38,810 nt of DNA from an uncultured Bacteroidales bacterium (GCA_902802265.1 CADCLN010000028.1:1-38810); one strand, 5' to 3'; positions 1-8,128 are shown, counted from the first letter of the stretch. The notes: generated by a model not told the origin, from the sequence alone. Translations and numbers: made by a program.

Positions 1-213
1 GCCCACGATGCGGCTGTTGTCCTCCATGAAGGGGTCAACGGCGGGGCTGACGGTTTCTGTCTCCCCTGTGAGGTAGCCGTCGATGAGCAGGGTGACATCC
101 TCCACATCGAGGTTGTCGTTGTGGTTGAGGTCTCCGTTAATCACTTGTGCCTGGGCCGCTGAGTTCAGCACGATGGCTGCAAGGAGCAGCAGGGTAGAAA
201 AAATCTTCTTCAT
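1..213 (-). CDS. Secreted protein with N-terminal dockerin-like motif (3' end outside window)
   Basis: Only the first 71 codons are in the window. The start ATG at 213-211 opens a signal peptide (MKKIFSTLLLLAAIVLNSAA, likely cleaved near AQA). Directly after it, at about residues 25-49, is a dockerin type I-like repeat: a calcium-loop pattern GDLNHNDNLDVED followed by the helix VTLLIDGYLTGE. Dockerin repeats usually sit at the C terminus and usually come in pairs; here one copy sits at the mature N terminus, followed by a T/E/P-rich linker. The enzymatic or binding part lies beyond the window edge, so the function is unknown. The gene follows the GH97 gene on the same strand after an 88-bp gap that contains its own TAnnTTTG element. 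The signal peptide is very similar to that of the gene starting at 38732. The secreted nature is firm; the dockerin label is by pattern only. Confidence 0.75.
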   Translation of the reverse strand, partial: MKKIFSTLLLLAAIVLNSAAQAQVINGDLNHNDNLDVEDVTLLIDGYLTGETETVSPAVDPFMEDNSRIVG

Positions 214-248
214 ACGTAAATTGATTTGCTAAACAGTGATTAATGATT

Positions 249-256
249 CAAAAATA
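249..256 (-). promoter_or_regulatory. Candidate -7 promoter element (TATTTTTG)
   Basis: On the minus strand these bases read TATTTTTG and match the Bacteroidota -7 consensus TAnnTTTG. It lies about 36 bp upstream of the ATG of the dockerin-like gene. No clear -33 TTTG box is seen at the expected spacing, so this is a sequence-pattern call only. Confidence 0.45.
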
Positions 257-301
257 GAAATTGGGATGATTTATTCTTTAGAAAGAAAAGAACCTTTCCG
301 C

Positions 302-2338
302 TTAAAACGTATTCGCGTCGGCCACGATGACGAAGCCTCCCTGGTCGGCCATGGTGAGTTTCACCTTCTGCGGATTGGCAACTTTGAGCGTGGTCTGCTG
401 CGGTTCGCGGTTTTTCAGATTGTCGCTATAGAGTGTAGCTGTCTGGCCCTTCTGCAACATAGGCAGAGAGAGGGTCAGCGTGAGCGGAGCACCTGTGGCA
501 TTGTTGCCAGCTATGTACCACTTGCCACCACTGCGGCGGGCCAGGATGCAGTATTTGCCTGGATAGCCATCGATGAAGACGGTTTCGTCCCAAGTGGTGG
601 GCACCTGGCGCAGGAAGTCCATGCTGAGTGCTGGGGCTACAGCTCCTGGAGCATTGAAGTCGTATTTTGCAGGGATGGCTTCACCCTCGGCAGGGAGGTT
701 TTCGGGTGTAATGGCAAAGTTCTGGATAGGATTCTGAAAGAGTACGCAAGTGGCAAGTTCGTGACAGTCGGTGGTGCGGCGTGTGTTGCCTCCCTTGTTG
801 CCGCGATGGATGTGGCGGTTCATGAAGCAGCCGCCAAACTCCATACAACCGATGGTGTTGCGGATGAAGGGGTGTGTGGCTGCGTCTTTGGCTTCCTTGT
901 CGGCGGCGCCCTGACTGAAGTAAATGTTTTCGCTGGCAAGCACGGCCTCGCTGCCCACGTAGTTGGGGTACATACGTTCCCAGCCGCGAGGAATGGTGCA
1001 GCCGTGGAAGATGACCATGATGCCGCAGTCGTCAGCATCCGTCAGAATCTGTTCGTAGAGACGCATGGTTTCCTGCTTGTCGCCACCGAAGAAATCGACT
1101 TTGATGCCCTTCACACCGAGTTGCTGCATCCAGCGCATATATTGCTTGCGCAGGATGGGGTCGCACATGATGTTGATGGGGCCTTGCTCAATGTCGTTCC
1201 ACCAGCCGCTGGAGCTGTACCACAGAAAGACATCCACGCCCTGCGACTGGGCATAGCGCACAAGTTCTGCCATACGTTCCTTGCCGATGTTGTTGTCCCA
1301 CCAGTTGTCGATGAGCACATACTGGAAGTTCATGCGGCGGGCTAACTGGATGTACTTCACCTGATCGTCCCAGCAGATGGAGTTGTCTTGCCAAACAATC
1401 CACGACCACGTGCCTTTACCATATTTATATGTATGGGCAGACTCGTAGCGAGGTGACACGTAGTTCCAAGCGACGGTGGTCTCGACAATGGGCTTCAGCG
1501 AACTGCCCACGGTGATGGTTCGCCACGGAGTGACACCAGGCAAGGCAAAGGCTGGTTCGATGGTGCCGTTGCCATTGTTTTCTTCGGGCATGGGGAACTC
1601 CAGGGTGTAGAGTCCGTCGTGGCTCATGTCGCTCAGACGCGAAGCGCAGTAGCGGCTGTCAACCCCTGTTTCGGAAACGAGCACCCAGTAGTCGTGTGCG
1701 TTCTGAGGAACACGGAACAGGCAGGGGAAGGTATAGCCGTGGCCGTAGCCAGAGCGTGTGGTCATCGGTTCGTCGTATTGGTAGCCTTCTTCATAGCTGG
1801 GCTTGGTGCCCTTCCAGCCTATCATGGCATGTGACTGCGGAGTGAGGAAGGTGGTGGTCTGCGACGGGAAGTCGAAGCCTGTTGCTTCCTTCATGATGCG
1901 GATGGAGAACTTCTTTTCGTTGGCTCGGTCGGGCTGATTGGGGATGCTGTAACGGAAAGCGATGTCGTTGTTGCTGACACGGAACTCCACGCCGAACTGC
2001 TGACCACGGGCGTTTTTCAGCGTCAGCACAAGCTGATTGGCTTCTACGTGAACTCGGCTGACCTTGCTGCGGTCGAGGGTGTAGTCTGACTTGTAGGCTT
2101 CCTGCTTCTGGTTTTGCAGGGTCAGTCCTTGGGAGAAATCACCCATGTTGGCCACAAATCCCAGCGGCGAAGCGTCGAGCATTTGCTGACCGTCGTAGGT
2201 AACGGAATAGGCGAGTTTGCCGCCATTCAGCTGGAAATCCACCTTCAGTTTGCCATCAGGTCCTGAGACTGTGGCTACCTGAGCCATTGTGACACTTGCA
2301 GCACACAATAGGGCTGCGGAAAGGAATACATGTTTCAT
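302..2338 (-). CDS. Glycoside hydrolase family 97, retaining (alpha-galactosidase-like) subtype
   Basis: This 678-residue protein has a signal peptide (residues 1-19, ending VTMAQ) and the GH97 layout: N-terminal beta-sandwich (about 20-285), catalytic TIM barrel (about 300-560) and C-terminal beta domain. GH97 enzymes act on alpha-glucosides (SusB-type, inverting, with catalytic glutamates) or alpha-galactosides (retaining, with an aspartate nucleophile). Here the strand motif GIKVDFFGGDKQ places Asp415 where retaining members carry the nucleophile; Glu464 and Glu470 in GSEAVLASE are candidates for the acid/base. Residues WSWIVWQDN and VLIDNWWD line the expected substrate side. It lies 9 bp downstream of nrnA and probably shares its transcript, an odd pairing of periplasmic sugar cleavage with nucleotide turnover. 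No SusC/SusD genes flank it, so it is an orphan enzyme. The family is certain; the alpha-galactosidase specificity is inferred from the aspartate. Confidence 0.93.
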   Translation of the reverse strand: MKHVFLSAALLCAASVTMAQVATVSGPDGKLKVDFQLNGGKLAYSVTYDGQQMLDASPLGFVANMGDFSQGLTLQNQKQEAYKSDYTLDRSKVSRVHVEANQLVLTLKNARGQQFGVEFRVSNNDIAFRYSIPNQPDRANEKKFSIRIMKEATGFDFPSQTTTFLTPQSHAMIGWKGTKPSYEEGYQYDEPMTTRSGYGHGYTFPCLFRVPQNAHDYWVLVSETGVDSRYCASRLSDMSHDGLYTLEFPMPEENNGNGTIEPAFALPGVTPWRTITVGSSLKPIVETTVAWNYVSPRYESAHTYKYGKGTWSWIVWQDNSICWDDQVKYIQLARRMNFQYVLIDNWWDNNIGKERMAELVRYAQSQGVDVFLWYSSSGWWNDIEQGPINIMCDPILRKQYMRWMQQLGVKGIKVDFFGGDKQETMRLYEQILTDADDCGIMVIFHGCTIPRGWERMYPNYVGSEAVLASENIYFSQGAADKEAKDAATHPFIRNTIGCMEFGGCFMNRHIHRGNKGGNTRRTTDCHELATCVLFQNPIQNFAITPENLPAEGEAIPAKYDFNAPGAVAPALSMDFLRQVPTTWDETVFIDGYPGKYCILARRSGGKWYIAGNNATGAPLTLTLSLPMLQKGQTATLYSDNLKNREPQQTTLKVANPQKVKLTMADQGGFVIVADANTF

Positions 2339-2347
2339 AATGATAAA

Positions 2348-3424
2348 TTAGGTATTAGTTGAAGAATTCGTTTCGGGGGTTAACAGTTGTTCGCGGAAAG
2401 CTTCCAAGGCTTCTTTTACCCGCTCCATGGCTTGTTCCATCGACAGGTCGAGAAGCCGTCCGCCAGCAGCATTGAAGTGGCCGCCGCCATTGAAAAAGCG
2501 AGTGGCCATGTCTTGTGCGGAGATATCGTCGTAAGAGCGAATGGAAACCCAGATGACAGGCTTTTCGGTGTCTTCGCGCAAGGAGATGGAGAGTTTGTGT
2601 CCACGAATGCCCAAAGGCATATTGACGAGCCCCTCCAAGTCGCCTTTCAGATAGTTGAAGCGCTTGAGTTCTTCTTTGGTAATGCAGAAGACGGAGGCAT
2701 GGAGGTCGGGAAAGATTTGCAGTTTCTCGTAGAGCACAAAGCCCATCAAGCGGAAGCGGTCGGCTGTGTAGAAGTTGTTAAGGTTGCGCACAATGCGGTC
2801 TTTATCAATGCCTTTCTGTAGCAGTTCGGCAATCATCAGGAAGATGTCGGGGTCGTTGCTGTTGAATGCAAAGCCGCCTGTGTCGGTGTACATGCCTGCA
2901 TAGAGATCTTCGGCTCCGTGCAGGGAAAGCTGGTCTATGCCTCCGATGGCGGTAAGAAGGCGGAACAGGAGTTCGCAGGTGCTACTGCTTTCAGGACGCG
3001 AGATGGCTACGTTGAAAAGTTTTCTGTCTGGCTCAAGGTGGTGGTCAATGAGCAGTTTTTTTGTACGGCGTAGTCCTGCAACCACCTTGCCCATTTCTTC
3101 ACCCATACGCGAAAACTCGTTCAAGTCAAGCACACAGACAAGGTCTGCCATGTTCAGGAGGTTGTAAGAGACAGCTTTTCTTCTCTCAAACTGAATGATT
3201 TTGTCCGAAGCACTCATCCATTTCAGAAAGTCGGGAAAGTAGTTGGGCACAATGACGGTGGCATTCTTTCCCTTGCGGGTGAGGTATTCCCACAATGCCA
3301 GCGTAGAGCCAATGGCATCGCCGTCGGGCGACTGGTGGGTGACGATGACCACGTTTTTGCAGCCGTCAAAGAGTTTCTTCACCTGAACGGCTTCTTCTGA
3401 TGATATTTTCGTTTTAAGTGTCAT
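2348..3424 (-). CDS. nrnA: DHH-family oligoribonuclease / pAp phosphatase (NrnA-like)
   Basis: A 358-residue cytoplasmic protein of the DHH/DHHA1 superfamily. NrnA-type enzymes degrade 2-5 nt RNA fragments and dephosphorylate 3'-phosphoadenosine 5'-phosphate using Mn2+. Visible motifs are VTHQSPDGDAIGS (28-40, motif I with the metal-binding His and Asp residues), VCVLDLN (near 96-102), the signature DHH (127-129, in LLIDHHLEP), DTGGF (181-185, substrate/metal region) and the DHHA1 glycine-rich motif GGGHFNAAGG (313-322). The length fits NrnA, not RecJ. The start is the ATG at 3424, 21 bp downstream of a TAnnTTTG promoter element, so the leader is very short. It is the first gene of a probable two-gene unit with the GH97 gene. 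Confidence 0.93.
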   Translation of the reverse strand: MTLKTKISSEEAVQVKKLFDGCKNVVIVTHQSPDGDAIGSTLALWEYLTRKGKNATVIVPNYFPDFLKWMSASDKIIQFERRKAVSYNLLNMADLVCVLDLNEFSRMGEEMGKVVAGLRRTKKLLIDHHLEPDRKLFNVAISRPESSSTCELLFRLLTAIGGIDQLSLHGAEDLYAGMYTDTGGFAFNSNDPDIFLMIAELLQKGIDKDRIVRNLNNFYTADRFRLMGFVLYEKLQIFPDLHASVFCITKEELKRFNYLKGDLEGLVNMPLGIRGHKLSISLREDTEKPVIWVSIRSYDDISAQDMATRFFNGGGHFNAAGGRLLDLSMEQAMERVKEALEAFREQLLTPETNSSTNT

Positions 3425-3444
3425 TTATTGATGTGAATTTTCGG

Positions 3445-3452
3445 CAAAGATA
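3445..3452 (-). promoter_or_regulatory. Candidate -7 element for nrnA (TATCTTTG)
   Basis: The minus strand reads TATCTTTG, a full match to TAnnTTTG. It sits 21 bp before the nrnA ATG and lies back to back with a plus-strand element at 3528, so the 148-bp gap is a divergent promoter region. No convincing -33 box is seen. Confidence 0.5.
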
Positions 3453-3527
3453 TTAAGATTTTGCGGAACATGGCGTGTTTATCACGTTTTTTATTAAAAA
3501 TAAGGTGGTTTTTCCATCGCTTTTCTG

Positions 3528-3535
3528 TATTTTTG
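3528..3535 (+). promoter_or_regulatory. Candidate -7 element (TATTTTTG) for the coiled-coil / rpe / lipoprotein unit
   Basis: A full match to TAnnTTTG, 37 bp upstream of the ATG at 3573. It would drive the three closely spaced plus-strand genes to 5787. No clear -33 box is seen. Confidence 0.5.
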
Positions 3536-3572
3536 CAGCGAATAAACAAAAAACAAGTAAAACGACCCAACG

Positions 3573-4442
3573 ATGAAGAAATCAAACATTGTTCTTTCAG
3601 TCATCATTGTATTGCTGATTGCAGGCTTGGGCTACATTGCCTATTTGCTGATGGAACAGCGTCAAGCCAACAAGGATTTGCAGGAATTGGCAGAACTGGA
3701 CAAACAGGAAATGGCTGACCAATACCGCGAATTTGACATGCAGTATGGTGAACTGCAAAAGCAACTGAGAAACGACTCGCTCATTTTACAGATTGAAGAG
3801 GAACGCCAACACACGCAACAGCTGCTGGAGGAACTGGAACGCACAAAGGCTACGGATGCAGCCGAAATCAGACGACTAAAGAAAGAGATTGCTTCGCTGC
3901 GCGAGGTGCTCAGGAGCTACATCATGCAAGTGGATTCGCTGAACCGTCTGAACGAAACACTGGTGGCTGAAAACACCGAAATGAAGAACCAGGTGACCGA
4001 AGCCAACACACAGATTAGCAACCTCTCTACCGCCAACACACAGTTGAAAGACAAGGTGAACATTGCGGCACAGCTCGACGCCACTGGCTTCTGGGTAACA
4101 CCGAAGAACAAGAAGGGCAAGGAGGCAAAGAAGGTGAAGGACGTGAAGAAGCTGGCGTTTGGCTTCACCATCGTCAAGAACGTGACGGCCAGCAACGGCG
4201 AGCGTGTCATTTATGCCCGCATCCTGAAGCCCGACAACTCGGTGATGGGACAGAAGGGCACGTTCCCCTACGAGAACACCAACCTGGAATATACAGAAAA
4301 GAAGTATATTGAGTATAATGGTGAAGAACAGACCATCACCATGTACAGCGATGTGGAGGAATTTATTGAAGCTGGTACCTACAAACTGTTTGTGTTCTGT
4401 GACAAGCAGATGATTGGGCAGACCAGTTTTACGTTGAAATAA
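3573..4442 (+). CDS. Membrane-anchored coiled-coil protein of unknown function
   Basis: A 289-residue protein. The N terminus is a lysine pair followed by one hydrophobic helix (about 5-26, NIVLSVIIVLLIAGLGYIAY) that looks like an uncleaved anchor. Residues about 30-150 are rich in E, Q, L and K with heptad-like spacing, so a long periplasmic coiled coil is likely. Residues 170-289 form a compact domain rich in beta-strand patterns (FGFTIVKN, ERVIYARILKPDN, GTYKLFVFCDKQMIGQTSFTLK), opening with a lysine-rich stretch. I do not recognise a named family for the C-terminal part. It lies 12 bp upstream of rpe. The arrangement of anchor, stalk and beta head suggests a scaffold or sensor in the envelope, but that is inference. 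Confidence 0.75.
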   Translation: MKKSNIVLSVIIVLLIAGLGYIAYLLMEQRQANKDLQELAELDKQEMADQYREFDMQYGELQKQLRNDSLILQIEEERQHTQQLLEELERTKATDAAEIRRLKKEIASLREVLRSYIMQVDSLNRLNETLVAENTEMKNQVTEANTQISNLSTANTQLKDKVNIAAQLDATGFWVTPKNKKGKEAKKVKDVKKLAFGFTIVKNVTASNGERVIYARILKPDNSVMGQKGTFPYENTNLEYTEKKYIEYNGEEQTITMYSDVEEFIEAGTYKLFVFCDKQMIGQTSFTLK

Positions 4443-4454
4443 ACATAAAAAACA

Positions 4455-5108
4455 ATGGCTATCGTATCACCATCCCTGCTGGCAGCAAATTTTGCCAACT
4501 TGCAAAGCGATATAGAGATGATTAACCATTCAGAAGCCGACTGGTTGCATCTGGACGTAATGGACGGCGTGTTTGTGCCTAACATCAGTTTTGGATTCCC
4601 CGTGCTGGAAGCCGTGGCAAAAATTTGCAAAAAGAAACTGGATGTGCACCTGATGATTGTGGAGCCAGGGAAATTCATCAACGAAGTGAAGGCGCTGGGG
4701 GCTTACATGATGAACGTGCACTATGAAGCCTGTCCACACCTGCACCGCACTGTTCAGCAAATCCACGAAGCAGGCATGAAGGCTGGAGTTACGCTGAATC
4801 CGCACACACCCGTCTGTGTCCTGGAGGACATTATTCAGGATGTGGACATGGTGCTGCTCATGACCGTCAACCCTGGCTTTGGCGGACAGAAATTCATCGA
4901 ACATTCCATCGAAAAAGTTAAAGCCCTGAAGGCATTGATTCAGCGAACACAGTCCCATGCCCTCATCGAAGTGGATGGCGGCGTGAATGGTGACACCGGC
5001 AAACGGCTGGTCGAAGCAGGCACCGATGTACTGGTAGCTGGCAGCTATGTATTCAGAGCTGAAAAGCCAGAAGAAAGAATTATTGAATTAAAGCATTTTA
5101 CACGATAA
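4455..5108 (+). CDS. rpe: Ribulose-phosphate 3-epimerase
   Basis: A 217-residue TIM-barrel enzyme interconverting D-ribulose 5-phosphate and D-xylulose 5-phosphate in the pentose phosphate pathway. Motifs are VSPSLLAANFANL (4-16), LHLDVMDGVFVPN (31-43), DVHLMI (63-68), MTVNPGFGGQKF (136-147, phosphate grip) and EVDGGVN (172-178). The metal-site residues His32, Asp34, His65 and Asp174 are all present, with Asp34 and Asp174 as acid/base pair. Length is normal for the family. It is packed between the coiled-coil gene (12 bp) and a small lipoprotein gene (10 bp), so all three are probably co-transcribed. Confidence 0.97.
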   Translation: MAIVSPSLLAANFANLQSDIEMINHSEADWLHLDVMDGVFVPNISFGFPVLEAVAKICKKKLDVHLMIVEPGKFINEVKALGAYMMNVHYEACPHLHRTVQQIHEAGMKAGVTLNPHTPVCVLEDIIQDVDMVLLMTVNPGFGGQKFIEHSIEKVKALKALIQRTQSHALIEVDGGVNGDTGKRLVEAGTDVLVAGSYVFRAEKPEERIIELKHFTR

Positions 5109-5118
5109 ACGCATAAAC

Positions 5119-5787
5119 ATGAAGAAGGTAAACTTTTTACTGTTCATTTCCTGCCTTTTACTGTGCTGTGCCTCTTGCAAAAAGGGAGAAACATACGCCG
5201 ACATGAAAGACAAGGAAAGAGATGCCATCAACAATTTCCTGGGCTCCAACCGATTTGTCGGCCCCATCACGGTCATCAACGAAGAAACATTCAAAGCACA
5301 GGGGAAAACCACCGCCACAGCAAGCAACCAGTTTGTGCTGTTCGAGGACGATGGCATCTATATGCAAATAGTCAGAAAGGGTTCCGGACAGACGATGGTG
5401 GAAATGGCTAAGGAACAACCCGACAGCACCACCAGCAAAGTCATCCTCTGCCGTTTCCTTGAATACGACATCGAAAATGCCGACACCACCTGTCTCAACA
5501 TCTACTCCTCCGGCATTGTCGATAAGATGCTCTGCACCTATTCCCATCAGGGACGCAGCTACACAGCCTCCTTCACGGAGGGAAAGATGAAATCGAAATA
5601 CGCTTCATCGGCCGTCGTTCCCAAAGGTTGGCTCAAACCCTTAGATTACATCAACCTGGCGAAATCGGCAGGATCAGGCGAAGTGGCGAAAGTGCGCCTC
5701 ATTGTGCCTCACTCTTCGGGCACCTCCAATGCAAGCTCCTACGTACTCCCCTTCTATTACGAAATTACTTATCAATTAGGAAAATAA
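5119..5787 (+). CDS. Small lipoprotein, DUF4827-like
   Basis: A 222-residue predicted lipoprotein. The signal peptide has a lipobox ending CCASC (lipidated Cys20), followed by KKGETYADMKDKERDAINNF. The YADMKDKERDAI stretch with the following beta-rich domain resembles DUF4827, a Bacteroidota-specific family with a peptidyl-prolyl-isomerase-like (FKBP) fold; I assign this from memory of the family pattern, so moderately. No catalytic residue can be named. It lies 10 bp after rpe and ends the plus-strand unit; an inverted-repeat element follows its stop codon. Confidence 0.75.
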   Translation: MKKVNFLLFISCLLLCCASCKKGETYADMKDKERDAINNFLGSNRFVGPITVINEETFKAQGKTTATASNQFVLFEDDGIYMQIVRKGSGQTMVEMAKEQPDSTTSKVILCRFLEYDIENADTTCLNIYSSGIVDKMLCTYSHQGRSYTASFTEGKMKSKYASSAVVPKGWLKPLDYINLAKSAGSGEVAKVRLIVPHSSGTSNASSYVLPFYYEITYQLGK

Positions 5788-5804
5788 TCACAACAACATC
5801 ACAC

Positions 5805-5863
5805 ACCCCCTCATCCTCCCCCACCCACAAAATCCTCCCCCTAAAGGGGGAGTTAGAGGGGGT
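5805..5863 (+). repeat. Nested C-rich/G-rich inverted repeat (dispersed-element type, possible terminator)
   Basis: Two inverted repeats are nested. The inner one is CTCCCCCT (5835-5842) with AGGGGGAG (5845-5852), separated by AA. The outer one is ACCCCCTC (5805-5812) with GAGGGGGT (5856-5863). A CTTTTATTAT tract follows. It lies between the stop at 5787 and the ATG at 5881. Short C-run/G-run palindromes of this type recur between genes in many Bacteroidota genomes; whether this copy terminates transcription is inference. Confidence 0.65.
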
Positions 5864-5880
5864 CTTTTATTATCATCTCT

Positions 5881-7290
5881 ATGTCACTCATTAAATCTAT
5901 TTCTGGCATCCGCGGAACCATTGGCGGGAAAGCCGGCGAGGGACTGAACCCTCTGGATATTGTAAAATTCACCAGCGCGTATGCAACGCTGATTCGCCGA
6001 ACCACCAAGCTTACATCCAACAAGATTGTTGTGGGCCGCGATGCCCGTCTTTCTGGCGAAATGGTCAAGAACGTCGTTTGTGGCACCCTGATGGGGATGG
6101 GCTTCGATGTCGTCAACATCGGATTAGCCTCTACACCAACCACCGAGGTTGCCGTCACCATGGAAGGTGCTTGTGGCGGTATCATCATCACAGCCAGTCA
6201 CAACCCCCGCCACTGGAACGCCCTGAAACTGCTCAATCAGGACGGCGAATTTCTGAATGCCGCTGAAGGCAACGAAGTGCTTCGCATCGCCGAAGCCGAA
6301 GACTTCGACTTTGCCGATGTTGACCATCTGGGTAAATACATCGAAGACAACTCCTACGACCAAAAGCACATCGACCTCGTGCTGGGTCTTGACCTTGTGG
6401 ATGTTCCTGCCATCAAGGCAGCAGGCTTCAAGGTGGCTTTCGATTCCATCAACTCCGTCGGTGGCATCATCCTGCCCAAACTGCTGAAAGCCTTAGGGGT
6501 AGAAGACGTCACCCCACTCTATGCAGAACCAACGGGCGACTTCCAGCACAACCCCGAACCCCTGGAGAAAAACCTCGGCGACATCATGTCGCTGATGCAG
6601 CAGGGAGGCAAGGACGTTGCCTTTGTGGTTGACCCTGACGTGGATCGTCTCGCATTCATCTGCGAAGACGGAAAAATGTACGGAGAGGAATATACCCTCG
6701 TTACTGTAGCCGACTACATTTTGAAACACACGCCTGGCAACACGGTGAGCAACCTCTCTTCCACCCGAGCCCTGCGCGATGTCACGCGCAAATACGGAAA
6801 GGAATACAATGCTGGAGCCGTAGGCGAAGTGAATGTGGTCACAAAGATGAAAGACACCAACGCCGTCATCGGCGGTGAAGGCAACGGCGGAGTCATCTAT
6901 CCTGCAGCCCACTACGGACGTGATGCATTGGTTGGCATCGCCCTCTTCCTCAGCCATCTGGCACATGAACGTCAGCAAAAGGCAGGTTTGACCGTCAGCC
7001 AGCTGCGCAACACCTATCCCAACTACTGCATTGCCAAGAACCGCATCGACCTCGACCCCACTACCGACGTAGATGCCATCCTCCAAAAAGTCAAGGAAAT
7101 GTATCAAAGTGAACCCGACACCGAAGTCAACGACATCGATGGTGTAAAGATAGATTTCCCCGACAAATGGGTACATCTCCGCAAGTCGAACACCGAACCC
7201 ATCATCCGTGTCTATTCCGAAGCCAGCACCATGCAAGCTGCCGACGAAATTGGCAAAAAAATCATGGACATTGTCTATTCCATGAAGTAA
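5881..7290 (+). CDS. glmM: Alpha-D-phosphohexomutase, phosphoglucosamine mutase (GlmM)-like
   Basis: A 469-residue member of the phosphohexomutase family. It has all four family landmarks: catalytic phosphoserine Ser106 in ITASHNPRHWNALK, the Mg2+ loop DPDVDR with Asp251, Asp253 and Asp255, the sugar-specificity loop GGEGNGGVIY (331-340), and the phosphate-binding loop RKSNTEPIIRVYSE (434-447). In Bacteroidota, proteins of this type are annotated as phosphoglucosamine mutase, converting glucosamine 6-phosphate to glucosamine 1-phosphate for peptidoglycan and LPS precursors. SNTEP rather than SGTEP and the GEGNGG loop mean that phosphomannomutase/phosphoglucomutase activity cannot be excluded. 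Start chosen at the ATG opening MSLIKSISGIRGT, the usual family N terminus. A strong terminator follows. Confidence 0.9.
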   Translation: MSLIKSISGIRGTIGGKAGEGLNPLDIVKFTSAYATLIRRTTKLTSNKIVVGRDARLSGEMVKNVVCGTLMGMGFDVVNIGLASTPTTEVAVTMEGACGGIIITASHNPRHWNALKLLNQDGEFLNAAEGNEVLRIAEAEDFDFADVDHLGKYIEDNSYDQKHIDLVLGLDLVDVPAIKAAGFKVAFDSINSVGGIILPKLLKALGVEDVTPLYAEPTGDFQHNPEPLEKNLGDIMSLMQQGGKDVAFVVDPDVDRLAFICEDGKMYGEEYTLVTVADYILKHTPGNTVSNLSSTRALRDVTRKYGKEYNAGAVGEVNVVTKMKDTNAVIGGEGNGGVIYPAAHYGRDALVGIALFLSHLAHERQQKAGLTVSQLRNTYPNYCIAKNRIDLDPTTDVDAILQKVKEMYQSEPDTEVNDIDGVKIDFPDKWVHLRKSNTEPIIRVYSEASTMQAADEIGKKIMDIVYSMK

Positions 7291-7326
7291 AAACAGCTGT
7301 TTTTCACATATTTAAAGACAAACGCC

Positions 7327-7376
7327 CTTGGTGCACAAGTTTATCATCCACAAACTTGTGCACCAAGCTATTTTTT
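7327..7376 (+). terminator. Bidirectional rho-independent terminator
   Basis: A perfect 16-bp stem pairs 7327-7342 (CTTGGTGCACAAGTTT) with 7352-7367, with a 9-nt loop, followed on the plus strand by six T (7371-7376). It sits between two converging genes and overlaps nothing but the stop codon of plsC (7368-7370). For the minus strand the downstream tract is less T-rich, so termination is probably stronger for glmM. Confidence 0.9.
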
Positions 7377-8099
7377 ATACTTCTCCACCAGTCCACTGTT
7401 GATGATGTCGTGGACTTGTTGCATGAGTTGTTTAGTGGGGATTTGTTCGTATTCAGCAGGATAGATGGGGGGATGGATAATCATTTGTAGGGTACCCTGC
7501 TTGACAGAATAGTCGTTGCGAGAAAAGATGTCGAAAGATCCGTTAATGGTGATGGGGACAATGGGGAGGCCTATCTGTCCTGCCAACATGAAGGCTCCTC
7601 GCTTGAAGTCACCCATCTTGCCGGTGCGGGTACGTGTTCCCTCTGGGAATATGGCCATGGATGTACCGGCCTGCAGCGTGGCTTCTGCCTGGCGAACCGC
7701 ATGGGTGATGCTGGCACGACTTTCACCCACAAAGATTTGCCGGCTACGAGCACAAGCCAATCCTACAAAGGGTATTTTGCGAAGGTATTCTTTCATCATC
7801 CATTTGAAGGGGTTGGGCAGGTAACCGTAAAGCAGGAAGATGTCGAAATAGCCCTGATGGTTTGCCAGGAATACGTAGCTCTGTTTGCGGTCAAGCTGTT
7901 CCAGTCCCTCCAGCTTGATTTTATGCAGACAAATGCGGCAAGTGAAACGACTCCACCATCGGGGCAGATACCAAGAAACGTAACGTGTGTCGCCCAGCAT
8001 GGCTGCAATGACGACCAGAAGTGCCACGACGATGGTCACGACCACAAACAGGGGCAGCGGCACCAGATAGGAATATATTTTGTAAAGTATCTTTTTCAT
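7368..8099 (-). CDS. plsC: 1-acyl-sn-glycerol-3-phosphate acyltransferase (PlsC family)
   Basis: A 243-residue membrane enzyme that acylates lysophosphatidic acid to phosphatidic acid in phospholipid synthesis. An N-terminal hydrophobic segment spans about residues 12-35. The acyltransferase motif I is NHQGYFD (80-86; His81 and Asp86 form the catalytic HX4D pair), and motif III is FPEGTRTRTG (151-160), the acyl-acceptor phosphate site. I chose the ATG at 8099 (MKKILYK) over the in-frame TTG two codons upstream. It is the last gene of the four-gene minus-strand operon, 29 bp after the metallophosphoesterase, and its stop codon abuts the terminator hairpin. Confidence 0.93.
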   Translation of the reverse strand: MKKILYKIYSYLVPLPLFVVVTIVVALLVVIAAMLGDTRYVSWYLPRWWSRFTCRICLHKIKLEGLEQLDRKQSYVFLANHQGYFDIFLLYGYLPNPFKWMMKEYLRKIPFVGLACARSRQIFVGESRASITHAVRQAEATLQAGTSMAIFPEGTRTRTGKMGDFKRGAFMLAGQIGLPIVPITINGSFDIFSRNDYSVKQGTLQMIIHPPIYPAEYEQIPTKQLMQQVHDIINSGLVEKYKK

Positions 8100-8128
8100 G
8101 TACAATGAACCATGTACCTTTTATCCTT

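Noticed and set aside
236-1345. 369-residue open frame on the plus strand opposite the GH97 gene
   Set aside because: It is antisense to a certain GH97 gene, has no recognisable domain, and exists because the codon bias of the real gene leaves the opposite frame open.
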